From assembly GCA_948144175.1 (NCBI GenBank), contig CANXME010000389.1, forward strand, positions 1 through 64,000: 64,000 nucleotides of DNA, given 5' to 3'. A program made the translations under genes and the position numbers. Source of the DNA: Closterium sp. NIES-65. Lineage: Eukaryota; Streptophyta; Zygnematophyceae; Desmidiales; Closteriaceae. How positions within the stretch are numbered: position 1 is the first letter of the stretch; each line of letters opens with the position of its first letter. This document shows positions 31,633 to 44,000 of this stretch, one piece after another. The notes below the pieces were generated by a model that saw nothing but the letters and a program-made list of their open reading frames with translations, had not been told where the DNA came from and did no database searches.

Positions 31633-34240
31633 ATGGAAGCTCTGCTAAACGACATGCACGGCACACACTTAATCAATTCCCATCCTCCACGACATTCGCT
31701 AGACGACGCTCTCAAACGAGCCTGCCGCCTCGCCGCTGAAACTTCTTCGCCGTCTCCCAATTCCGTCAACGTTAACGTTAACGTTTGCGCCAACGGCGGC
31801 GCTAACGGAAGGAGAATTTCGCAGGGCTCTGGAACGACCAATCCTGGAGGCAAGTTGAACGGACGAGTTTATCCTGGTTTGGACTGTAACGAGGGTATTT
31901 ATAACGAGATCCATCCTGCAGATCTTGTGAAGCCTGAAGGTTGCGGGAACGACTTAGTAGGTCCTATACCCCGGTCTAAGGCAAGTAAAGACCGTGTACT
32001 AGGCGACAGTATGATTATAGGCGCTCCGGGTGCCGCTCCTTATCGCGGACAAGCAGCCGACTCCGTTTCTGGGCTTCCTGGCGTGAAACGCGGCGAACCG
32101 TCGGATCTAAGCAGCGGGACCAACGGCGGTATTTATGGAGGAATGGAGACCCGTGGGGCCGGGATTGCTGCCGGATTTGGCGGCGGAGAAGGCGGCGGAG
32201 GATGTGGCGGAGGAAGCGGCGGTGGAGGGAGAGAGGGCGAGGAGGAGGAGCAGAGTTCGATCACGCGAGAGTTTGCGAAAATCGCGGCGAGAAAACGAGC
32301 GGAGCGGTTGAGGAACAAGCGGGGCGACTTGATATGCGGAAGGAGTGGAAGTGAGTCGGAAGCCTTAGAACGAGCCTTGGAGACTGCCGAAGCTGCAGCC
32401 GTGTCTAACGGGGTGGCTGCTAACGGGGCGGTTACTAACGGGGACGAGCTAGTAGCGGGGAGAAGAGTTGGGGTGAAGGCCAGTTCTTGCCGCGTGAGAG
32501 TTATTCCTCCGTTATCCGCGGCAAGCGGACTCGATTCAGTTTACCGTCGCGAGCCGAACGTCGGTCAAGACAGGCTCGCTGCGGCAGCCTCGGAGTGCGG
32601 AAGAGGTTCGGGAACAGGTCCGGGATCAGGTCCGGAAGCGCTGATCTCGGTTCGGCGATGCCAATCGGAATCCGAATCCGAATCGGAAGGGTACACGGCG
32701 GTGTTCTCTCGCCTCAAGGCGCAGAAGCTGCGGGAGCGAACCGAACACGACTTATTGCATAACGACCACGGTGTGGCAGTAGCAGGATCAACATCAACAG
32801 CAACAGCAGCAGCACCAACAGCACCAGCAGCAGCAGGAGCAGCGCCGATTGCGGCGCCAATAGCTACGCCGATAGCTGCGCCGTTTGTGGCTCCGATTGT
32901 GGCGCCGATTGTGGCGCCGATTGTGGTGCAGATTCCGGAGTTCATCCCGTATCAAGCGGGGGACGAGGCGGCTGTGGAGCTAACCTTTGCTTGCGGGCTG
33001 GGCGCAGGGGGGCAGGCGCGCGCGGGGGGGGAATTAGGCGCGCGGGGGCAGGCGCGTGCGGGGGGAGAGGTGGGTGGAGGCGGGTTGCCCCGGAGCCCTG
33101 TGCGCAAGTTTCGTGTCGGCGCGGGGGAGAGGGGAGCGGCGGCGCTGCAGGCGCAAGGGAAGGCGGGAGAAGAGGCGCAAGGGGCGCGCGGGGCGCAGGC
33201 AGCGGGGGGAGCGCGGGGAGAGGGTGGGGCGCGGGGAGCGGAGGGGCGGTCGGAGGGGCGGGCGGAGGGGCTCGCAAGCCTAACGTTTCAGCAGTGGGAC
33301 AGAATCAAGGAGCGGGTTATGGCGGGAGGGGAGGAGGCGGGGGAGGGGGAAGATTCGGGGGAAGCGGGGGAGGCGGGGGAATGTGAGGCAGGGGGGATGG
33401 GGGAGGTTTGGAATGAGGAGGAGGAGGATCGGGTGGCGGATGCCGAAGCTGCAGCCGCGGACCAAGCCGCGGAAATCGCTGCCAGGGCTGAGCGACAGGC
33501 TCGGATACAGCGGCTTCTGCTGGAGGTGAATCTTCCGCGCCTGGCGCAGTGGGGGGGGGATGGGGGGAGCGGAACTCAGCAGTGGCGTGGGGAAGGCGCT
33601 TGCTAGCAGCGCCCCTGGGGGGTTTTTCATGGGGGAAAGGGGGACGGGGGGAGGCGGCGGGGGGAATGGGGGGGGGTATAGCTCTGGAAGCGGGTCGTCT
33701 GGTGTGAGTAGCAGTAGCAGCATAGAGGGGAGCGGGGACAGTGGGGGGAGGGCAGGCAGTGGGGGAGGCAGTGGGGGGAGCAGTGGGGGAGGCGGGGCAA
33801 AGAAGGAGAGCTCATCGGTGCCTGTCACGCCAGCAGGAGGGCGAATGGATGGGGGATACGTGGGAGGAGGGATGATGGTGCATGGGGGAGGGGGATATGG
33901 TACAGGGGGATATGGGGGAGGTGGGGCAATGGGGGAGAGCTCATCTTTGCCTGTCACTCCTGCAGCAGGAGGGCGAATGGATGGGGTTTACCCAGGAGGA
34001 GGCATGATGGTGCATGGGGGAGGGGGGTATGGGGGAGAGGCGTATGGGGGAGGGGGGTATGGTGCGGGGGGGTTTGGGGGAGGTGCATATGGTGGGGGGC
34101 AGACAGTTAATGCACGGGCACAGGCACGGGCACAGGCACAGGCGCATGGGCAGGGCAAGAAGGGGTTTTTCTCGCTGCTCAAGGTGGGGCGAGGGGGGAA
34201 GAAGCTGGCAAAGTCGGAATCAGCAGACGGCCGCCTGTGA
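31633..34240 (+). CDS. Unrecognised protein with Gly-rich C-terminus (frame slip at a G run)
   Basis: I do not recognise this gene. The N-terminal frame (31633-33606, MEALLNDMHGTHLINSH) has a basic helical stretch (FAKIAARKRAERLRNKRG), a second (FSRLKAQKLRERTE), an Ala/Pro-rich run, and acidic then Arg-rich helical sequence ending ARIQRLLLEVNLPRLAQW. At a run of about nine Gs (33551-33559) the coding signal moves by one base into a frame running to 34240. That frame is Gly-rich with two MDGxYxGGGMMVHGGGGYG units and a basic tail (KKGFFSLLKVGRGGKKLAK). Removing one G gives a single protein of about 868 residues. The alternatives are an unseen intron or two products. ATG 31633 is the first in a long open frame. 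The tail resembles a short phosphorylatable basic motif; its function is unknown. Confidence 0.6.
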
Positions 34241-34424
34241 TGAGCTCAAGTGTTGACATGTGGTAGTACGTTCTTGTCTGTATTAAGGACTGAGGCGCTT
34301 TTTGAGGCGCCTAATAAGTGGGGCGAGGGGGGAAGAAGCTGGCGAAATCAGAATCAGCAGACGGCCGCCTGTGATGAGCTCAAGTGATGACATGTGGTAG
34401 TACGTTCTTGTCTGTATTAAGGAC
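34184..34424 (+). repeat. 107 bp tandem duplication spanning the stop codon, with palindromic spacer
   Basis: Copy 1 (34184-34290) includes the C-terminal codons (KVGRGGKKLAKSESADGRL) and stop. Copy 2 (34319-34424) repeats it with few changes. The 28 bp spacer contains AGGCGC/GCGCCT inverted arms and tttttgaggcgcct, reminiscent of the palindromic spacers elsewhere. Confidence 0.9.
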
Positions 34425-35004
34425 AGCGTTTTGGGGTTAGTGAGGGAGTTGTTTCTTGTGTGCTTTAGTGTTACCGCAACCACAATTTGGAGACCACTAA
34501 GAGCGTGTTTCTACACCTCGTATCAGACGCACCTCCTATCAGCTTCGCATGGTGAAATACGTTTCAGTGTGTTTGACTACGGTTGTGTGTGTTTTAGTGC
34601 GGTTCGACGCGAGTCTGATACGAGACTGCCTAATACCGTATGAGGCCGTAGGATCACGCTCTAATTTGTATGCTGGTATACATGGATGTATGCACCATGT
34701 GCTTTTCTGTACATCTGTGGCACACAAAACGCCAGCAGTTCCATTACAAGAATCATACTTTCACCCCAAAGCCTCTCGTCCCAGAACTGTGTATCCAACA
34801 TTGTGTTGTGAGTCATGTAATATTGTATGATCATCAAACGGTACAATATTACTCTCCCCCACTCCCCCCCTCCCCCCGCCTATAGCCCTTAGTTCTGTCA
34901 CAGCCACTCGAATCTCTTTTTCCTACGCCTGTAGGCCTAAGCTATGCCACAGCCTCTAAAGCTTGTCTCAACGCCACTACATCCGAACTGGGATTCCAGT
35001 CGAG
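34425..35004. other. Intergenic region between convergent genes
   Basis: Shared 3' flank of the Gly-rich gene and the CSB-like gene. About 34860-35004 contains two degraded copies of the CSB terminal coding segment (cctctaaagcttgtctcaac; compare 35073-35110). Otherwise nothing is recognised. Confidence 0.5.
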
Positions 35005-38000
35005 TCAAGAATGTTCCTTCAGAAACCACTTTGACTCTCCCCTCCCTGTGTCTGTAGCCCTTATTTCTGCCACTGCCTCTAGAGCTCGTCTCAACGCCGC
35101 TACATCTGACACTGAACCTGCCCCGAACCTCGCTGCACACTGCCGGACGATTTCCGAAGCTGTCAAACCGGCCTCTCCCAAAGTTGTACTGGATGCCGCC
35201 GAGCCTAACAATGCCGAGCCTGTGGCTAGGCCTGGTGCCGAACCTGGTTCCTGGAACAATAACACAAGCTTCTGCTGTAGACTCAGACTGGAAGCAGCAC
35301 CCTGCATTACTCCTGCTGCCGAACCTGCTTCCGGGCCTGAATCTGAACCTCTTCCTGCCAAACCTATACCAAGACCATTTGACCGAGCCCCTAGCCCAAT
35401 GCCTCTCCCAACTATCATCATAATACCACTCCCATCACCACCACCACCACTACCACCACCAGCAGCAATGCTGCCACTACTACCATCCCCTCCTCCTCCT
35501 CTTGCTATAGATTGCACCATACCTTGCCTCTGCCGCAGCCTTTGCACCAGCTCACTAGAGGACAAAACAGTGCCGCCCGTGATCCCTGCGCTCACCCCTC
35601 CCCCATCCCCTCGTCCACTCCCGAACCTGCTGCTAGCGTTGGTGCTCGCCGAACCAAACCTCCTCCGCCCCCCCCTGGCTGGAACACCAGCCTGGCCAGA
35701 CCTGCCGGTCCAGGTAGGTTCGGAAACGTCACTGGAGGCTCGGTCGCGCTGTGATTGGCGGAGAGCTGCTTCTGCTCGTGCTGCCACCGCCGCTGCTTCA
35801 CAATCCATCCGAATCCGGTCGGCTGACGCCAGCCGTTCGATCGTATCCTGATCCAACGCAGCCTGCACACCGTTGGATTCAAAGAGAGATCTGAGAATCT
35901 TAGCCTCATCTCGTTCCCCGTTACTCGTACTACCATTCTGCCTTGAATTCCTGCTCCCTGTATTCCCCGTATTCCTCCTGCTCCCTGTACTCCCCAGCAT
36001 GCCTTGATGGTTGCCACTGCCTAGCTGGGTCCCATTACCTTCCCTCACTTCCTCCACACACTCTTCCTCCTTCACACTCACTGACCCTTCAACTCCTCCC
36101 CCACCTCCTCCTCTCATTGCTTCCTGCGTCCCTCCCCCTCCCCCTCCCGCCATCACCATTTTCACACCGGGTAGACCCGCCAGCACATCCGCATTGTCCA
36201 ATCGCAAGCTGACATCTGTCCCCATCCCACCCCCCCTCCCACTCCCTCCCCCACCGTCCCTCTCCCTTCCCCTCCCCTTCCGCTTTCCCCTACCCTCCTC
36301 TGCCTCCTGACCTCCTCCCTCCTCCCCCTCCTCCTCTTCTTCTAAAGTAAACAAGTCTGTTAAATCCTTGGACTTGAAAAGCCGCTTCTGCTTTGGATCC
36401 CTAAGCACGCGGTTGGAAAGCAGCTGCTTCGACAGCTGGCGGTGAAAAACCTTCTCCTCTATAGTCCCCCTCGTTACAAGCCTGTAGATGATCACTTCCC
36501 TCTTCTGCCCTATGCGCCATGCCCTCTCCCGAGCCTGCAAGGAGAAATGAGAAGATAATGAATAAATAATAATTATATATATAAAGGATCGTGCACCTGT
36601 TCTAAAATTCCCCAAAAAATTGCTTACAACACATGAGGAGGACAAGAGAAGTGCGACGATACTGCACCGCACAACACCGCAACCAAGAGCAGCTCACCTG
36701 CAAGTCCGTCGAGGGGTTCCAGTCAGGATCAAATATCACGACCCGATTGGCCCCCGTGAGATTTGTTCCCAATCCGCCCACCCTAGTGGTCAGCAAGAAG
36801 ACAAACACGCCGCCCTCCCCGCTGTTGAACTCGTCGATCAGCGCCGCCCGCAGCCCGGGCGGCGTGCTGCCGTCCATTCGTCTGTATCCAAAGTTACAGT
36901 TGAGCACGAGGGATTCGACTATATCCAGCATCTGCTGCGTCTGACAGAAAACCAGCGCCCTGTGCCCTTCAGCTTTCCACACATGGAGTATCTGTGGTGT
37001 TAAGAGGGAGACAGCAGGACGAAGAGTAAGGGGAAGACAGGGGTAAGAACGGAACGGAAGAAGATAAGCTGTGGTTGAGCACGAGGGATTCGACTATAAG
37101 GTGACTTTTGAGTTGACTCAAAAGTCACCTCGACTACATCCAATCCAGCATCTGCTGCGTCTGGCAGAAAACTGAAGATCTGTGGCCCTCAGTTTTCCAC
37201 ACCTAAATTGGTCAACTCAACCTAAAAGTAGCATCACTTACCTTATCCAGCACTTGCAGCTTGGAGCTTCGGTCGGGGTTCCCAAAATCAGGGTCACCCT
37301 TTCTCGAGTTCCCACCTCTGCTTCCCTCCCCTCCCTCCTCCTCCACCACTGCCGCCCGCCACTTGGCCCACTGGCCCCCCTCTCTAGGATCCACCACCAC
37401 ATCCCTCACTCCCTTCCTCACCCCTCCTCCCTCACTACCAATCACACCCTCGCAATCTCCCTCCCCCCTCCTCCCTCGCTCTCTCTCACCCCGCCTCCTC
37501 TCCCTTCTCCTCCTCCCCCCCCTCCACTTCTCCCTCCTCCTTCACCCCCTCTCGATCCTCCTCTTCCTTACTCGCACCTCCCCCTTCCCCCCCCCCCTGC
37601 CCCTCCTCCTGCCCCTCCCAGCACTTCCCTTTCATCCACATCTAACGCCAATAAATCCGGGTGATTGCAGATTTTCCTCAGCACATCGATCCCATACAAG
37701 CTGTTTCGATACCGCTCCAGAATCTGCCGCATCTCCTCGCTCTGCAGAAACGCGCGGTACAGCGTTCGTTGGAATCTAGTGATAGGCACCAGCAGCACGC
37801 GTTCCGTCTTTTCTGGCAATTGAATGTCAACGTCCGCCTTGACTCTCCGGAGCAGGTATGGAAGGATGACGTCTCGAAGCACAACGGCACACTTGTAAGC
37901 CGTGGCGACCTGCAGTTGGGGAAAGTGGGGAGAAAAGACATGAAGTCACGACAGCAGGAGCCCTCGCTCCGTCTTTTCTGGCAATTGAATGTCAGCGTCC

Positions 38001-41000
38001 GCCTTGACTCTCCGGAGTAGGTATGGCAAGATCACGCCTCGAAGCACAACGGCACACTTGTATGCCGTGGCGACCTGTGGGGATACGGAAGGGGGGAAAA
38101 AGGGATGCCCGCTGCATGTCTGTGACTGCCTCCACATCTGCCTTCACTCACTATCCGTTCACTATCCACTCACTATCCACTCACTATCCACTCACTATCC
38201 ACTCACTATCCGTTCACTATCCACTCACTATCCACTCACTATCCACTCACTATCCACTCACTATCCGTTCACTATCCACTCACTATCCACTCACTATCCA
38301 CTCACTATCCCCTCACTATCCACTCACTATCCACTCACTGTCCACTCACTATCCACTCACTATCCACTCACTATCCACTCACTATCCCCTCACGATCCCC
38401 TCACTATCCCCTCACTATCCCCTCACTATCCCCTCACTATCCCCTCACTATCCCCTCACTATCCACTCACTATCCACTCACTATCCACTCACTATCCACT
38501 CACTATCCGTTCACTATCCACTCACTATCCACTCACTATCCACTCACTATCCACTCACTATCCGTTCACTATCCACTCACTATCCACTCACTATCCACTC
38601 ACTATCCCCTCACTATCCACTCACTATCCACTCACTGTCCACTCACTATCCACTCACTATCCACTCACTATCCACTCACTATCCCCTCACGATCCCCTCA
38701 CTATCCCCTCACTATCCCCTCACTATCCCCTCACTATCCCCTCACTATCCCCTCACTATCCCCTCACTATCCACTCACTATCCCCTCACTATCCCCTCAC
38801 TATCCACTCACTATCCACTCACTATCCACTCACTATCCCCTCACTATCCACTCACTATCCACTCACTATCCACTCACTATCCACTCACTATCCACTCACT
38901 ATCCCCTCACTATCCCCTCACTATCCCCTCACTATCCACTCACTGTCCACTCACTATCCCCTCACTATCCCCTCACTATCCCCTCACTATCCCCTCACTA
39001 TCCCCTCACTATCCACTCACAATCCCCTCACTATCCCCTCACTATCCACTCACTATCCACTCACTATCCACTCACTATCCCCTCACTATCCACTCACTAT
39101 CCACTCACTATCCACTCACTATCCACTCACTATCCACTCACTATCCCCTCACTATCCCCTCACTATCCCCTCACTATCCACTCACTGTCCACTCACTATC
39201 CCCTCACTATCCCCTCACTATCCCCTCACTATCCCCTCACTATCCCCTCACTATCCACTCACAATCCCCTCACTATCCCCTCACTATCCACTCACAATCC
39301 ACTCACATCCTCTCACCATCCTCTCAACATCCTCTCACCATCCACTCACCATCCTCTCACCATCAATATCATTCTCCATTCAGCATCACTGCTCATTCCA
39401 CCCACCATCTTACTAGCACCCTTACCTGCAGGGGAGTGGCGTTGAGGTATCCACCAATGGCTATGGGGAGAGCAAACTCTGTTGAGAACACTGGTAGCGT
39501 GCCCAGCCTGACCTCCGTGAATGGGCGTTGGGGTGGGAGAAGGGGGGAGGGGGAAAGAGGAGGGTGTTGGGCGTTGAGGTATCCACCAATCACAATGGGG
39601 AGAGCAAACTCTGTTGAGAACACTGGTAGCGTGCCCAGCCTGAGGGTTTAGGTGGGTGAGGGGGGAAAAGGGGAAGAGAAGGATTTAGAGCGTTGAGGTA
39701 TGAACCAATCGCAATGGGGAGAGCAAACTCTGTTGAGAACACGGGTAGCGTGCCCAGCCTGACCCTGAAAAACGATTAACAGTAGGGGGGGTTGGGTTTT
39801 GGGGGGGGGGATGAGGAGGGTTGGAAAGTGCGGGAAAGGGGGAAGAGTGGGGCTTTGGGCGTTGAGGCATTCACCAGTGGCCATGAGAAGGGCAAACTCC
39901 GTTGAGAAGCAAGTGCCCTGAGGACCTAGCAAGAGGCTATCAAAGCAAGGGCAAGCACCCACCTGCCAGGTAAACGAAGTCCATGAGCGACCAGAGCTCG
40001 TCCAGCCGGTTCTGAATCGGCAATCCGCTCAGCAGCAGGCAGTGCGACGTGCGCAGCTGCTTGCATGCAATCGTGGTGTCTAGAGAATCCCCTAGTGAAA
40101 CAGAACCTCTAGGAAACCTACTAAAACCCTAGGGTATGAATCTTCAGGGGGTGATGAGCAGGAATAAGCCCCTACATACCTGCCAGGGTAGACAGAGTCC
40201 ATGAGCGACCAGAGCTCAGCCAGGCGGTTTTGAATCCGCGATCCACTCAGCAGCAGGCGGTGGGGCGTGTGGAGCTGCTTGCATGCAATCAGGAGCCCTG
40301 GGGAATGAATGAACAAGGGGCTCATGGAACTAGGGTAACCGCTTACCTGCCAGGGTAAACAAAGTCCATGAGCGACCAGAGCTCGTCCAGCCGGTTCTGA
40401 ATCGGCGATCCGCTCAGCAGCAGGCGGTGCGGCGTGCGCAGCTGCTTGCATGCAATCGTGGTGTCTGCATCAGGGTTCCTGATCCGATGGCCCTCGTCGA
40501 GTATCGCGTACCCCCAATCAACGGCCAGGAACAGCTCTCGCCGCAACCGAACCTGCTCGTATGTGGTGATGACGAGGCTGTTGCCTCGGGCCAAACCTGA
40601 TGGTGCTGGTACGGGGACAAAAGAGAGGGCAGTTAGCGGCGAGTTTGGGTGTGATTCTAACGAGGGTTTCTTCGGTAGGGTCACCCCAACAGCGGATTCG
40701 AGAGCCTTTCTCCATTTCTCGTAGACTTGATGCTGCCGGTTGATGCTGCTCTTGCTTCCACTACCCTTCATGCCACCGCTGTTGCTCTCACTGCCCTTAC
40801 CCCCACTGCCTTTTTTCCCATTGCCTTTGCCCCCACTGCCCTTACTCTGCCCTCTTCCCTTGCTTCTTCTCTTTCCTGTTCCATCTCCTTCCTCCTCCTC
40901 GTTGTCTTCTTGCGTCAAAATTTCCCTCCCTCGTCCTCCACTTCCCCCTCTTCCCCCTACTCCCCTCCTCTCTCTTGCAGCTCTCATTCTCGACCCGGCC

Positions 41001-44000
41001 TGCATTCTCTGTAACAAAGCATCCACCCTTTCTCCCTCCTCCTCGCCGCCCTCCTCTCTCCCCTCATCCTCTCCCTCACACTCCACCTCATCCTCCTCTT
41101 CATCCTCTTCCTCCTCCTCCTTCCCCTCATCCCACTCGGACTCTTCCGTTTCCTCTCCTGACTCCCATTCCTCCTCTTCCTTTCCCCTTCCCCTCTTCCC
41201 CCTCTTCGCCTTCTTCCCCTTCTTCTTCTTCCTTCCTTTCCTCCCACCTCCCCCTCTCCCCTCTTCCTCTCCCCCCCCCTCCTCCTCCTCCTCCGCCTCC
41301 TCCCCATCCGCCTCTCCAATTCCCCCAGAGTCATGCAAAATCACCGGATTCAGTTCCGGACACCAGATCCGAACCTCCCTCTGCCACTGCCGAAGCAGCG
41401 TGACGGGGCAGACCAGCAGGCTTGGGCGGTACAGCCCCGAACGTAGCAGCGAGGCTAGGAACGCAGCTACCTGCACAGTCTTTCCCAGACCCATTTCGTC
41501 CCCTAGAATCCCCCCTACCTCCTGACAATGCAACTCCCACAACCACTTAACCCCCGTCCTTTGATACTCAAACAGTTTATTATACACTGAACCTGGTATT
41601 CGTAGCCCCCCCTCTAGAATCACATCATCACTATCAACATCAGTATCAACATCATCATCTACAACATCACCATCATCATCATCAGCATCCACATCAGCAT
41701 CATCAGCATCCATGTCAGCATCATCAGCATCCACATCAGAATCATCCACATCAGCATCCCAGCTCTCCATCTTCCCTTCTCCTCCCCCACCCTCCACCCC
41801 ATCCACACCCACCTCCACCATCCTATCCCCCTTCCCTTCTCTCCACGCCTTACCAGGAAGCGGTCTCCTCACAACCCTCCTCCGCTTCCTCCTCTCCCCG
41901 CCACCTCCTTCCCCCCCTCCCCTCTGCCTCCCTCCTAATATCTTCGCAAACTCTTTCAAAGGCTCCGGGACCTTAGGGACCTCATCCGCCCCTAGAAGCT
42001 TAGTCTGCCTCTTCCCCTGCCTCTCCCCCTCCCCTCGCCCTAACCCCACCCCTTCTCCCTCTCCCCTACCTCCTCCTCTGCTCTCTATACCCCCATGTTC
42101 GTTCTCCTCTCCTTCCCTCTCTCCCTCCCTCTCGTCCCTGCCCTCCATTCCCCCACCCCTGCTGCTTCCTTCCCCAAGCTGTGTCTTTTGGGTGGGCCCT
42201 GACTGAACGGCCTTGTCAAAGCCCTTGAGCTGTGCGAAAGGAGTGATGAGACCCAAACGAATGAGCCTATCCCGCTCCTGAAGTAAGGGATCGGGATGTC
42301 AGGGGGGAAAGGGGGATGGGAAGAGGGAGGGGGGGTTGAGATGGAAAAGCAGGAAATTGAACGGCCTTGTCAAACCCCTTGAGCTGTGCAAAAGGCGTGA
42401 TAAGACCCAGGCGAATGAGCCGATCCCGCTCCTGAAGCACGGAATTGAGATGAGATGCAAGGGTTGGGAGGGAGGCAATGCACGCGATAAGGAAAGTAGG
42501 TGTCAAAAGGAAAAGAAGCAGGGGGGGGGGGGGGTAGGGATGGCACTAGGTGAATAGTCTGTATCGCCCTTACTTCGGCTAATATTGAAATAACAGCAAC
42601 TTGCATACCATATGACATACCGTTTCCACGAATCCAGTTGCAGCAGCACCATCCAGCGCCGAATCAAAATCATCCACGTCATCCATCAGCATTGTAGCCT
42701 CCACCTTCCCCTTCCCCTTCCCTTTCCTCTTCCCCTCATCCACCCTCGCACCCTCCCCCTCCCCTCTTCCACTCTCGCCACTTCTCCACTCTCCACCAAT
42801 CTGCGCCTTACCCTTGCCCTTCCCTTTCCCCACAACCCTTCCACCTTCCCGTCCCCCATCCAAAACCCGACCCCTTCCTTCTCCCTTTCCTCCTCTACCT
42901 CCTCTCCCCTCTCCCTCTCCGCCACCAGCCAGCCTTCCCCCAGGCCCAGCCTCCCCCAGTCGAGCCTCCCCCATCTGAGCCTCCCCCAGCTGAGCCTGCA
43001 GCTGCCTGCGCAGTTTCAGGAGGCTCTTCACGCGCTCCTCTGTCAGCGCCAGCTGGAGGTTCCTAGCGGTACTGTCTGCCTGTGAGATCTTGCCAGTCCC
43101 GGTCGCCTGTAGGTTTAGGCTCCTTGCTGTGCCGTCCGCCTGGCTGCCAGATATTTTGAGTGCGACACGGTCGCGATCCCCTTCCACAATAGTAGCAATA
43201 TCAGCACCCTTCTTCTCTTCACCCGCACCATCACCTTCATCCTTGCTCGTGTCCTTTATCTTTTCCTTCTTCTCCCTCATTTCATCCTCATCCCTTGCAG
43301 CCTGCCCACTGCTGCTGTCAGAAATTCCAAATCCGGTAACCTTCGCGCTCTTCCCCTTCGCCGCTCCTCCTGCTCCAGACCCCCTCCCAAGCCCTCTCCC
43401 ACGCCCTCTCCCAATCCCTCTCCCGCTCGCGCCTTTACCCGTGTCCGCTCCTCCGCTTTCCCCACCTTTCAGCGCCATGAGCGCATCCCCTAGAGCGTTC
43501 AACTCCCTCTCCACTGCCCGTAGCTGCTGCTGCACCCTACCCGCCTGCACGGGTGGCATAATTTCGTTTCGAGACGTCTCAAAACTCTCCACTGCCTGCA
43601 GCTTCTGCCGCACCCTACCCGCCTGCACAGCTGGCATGATTTTCCTACCGTGTGACGCTTCACTGGTGAGTATGGATGCTACAACGGCCGAATTTGACGG
43701 CTGTACGGTCAATTTTGACGCCTGAGCAGTCAAACCTGACAGCTGAATGGTAGGATCAGACGACTGAACGGCCAATTCTGCTGCCTGAACGGTCGAATTT
43801 GACGGCTGAATGGCTGAATCTGACGGCTGAACAGGTGATTCTGCCGCCTTAACTATCGAATCTGAGGGCTGAACAAGCGGTTCGGATGCCTGAACGATGG
43901 ATTGGACGGGAAAAACGGAGTGATCAAGAGCAGCATCCATCGGTGTACTATCATCTCCCTCTTGATCAATTTGTTCCGCCTTCAACGTCTGCTGCGGCTG

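Noticed and set aside
38144-39310. Possible telomeric or CRISPR-like array
   Set aside because: The 11 bp unit is not a telomere repeat, there are no unique spacers, and the region is an intron of a eukaryotic gene.
37989-39651. Plus-strand open frames of 475 and 542 codons
   Set aside because: They are entirely translations of the 11 bp minisatellite inside the CSB intron.
40740-41525. Plus-strand Pro/Ser/Leu-rich frame opposite the CSB acidic insertion
   Set aside because: It is the complement of the Glu/Gly/Lys-rich CSB exon 2, which is supported by flanking SNF2 motifs.
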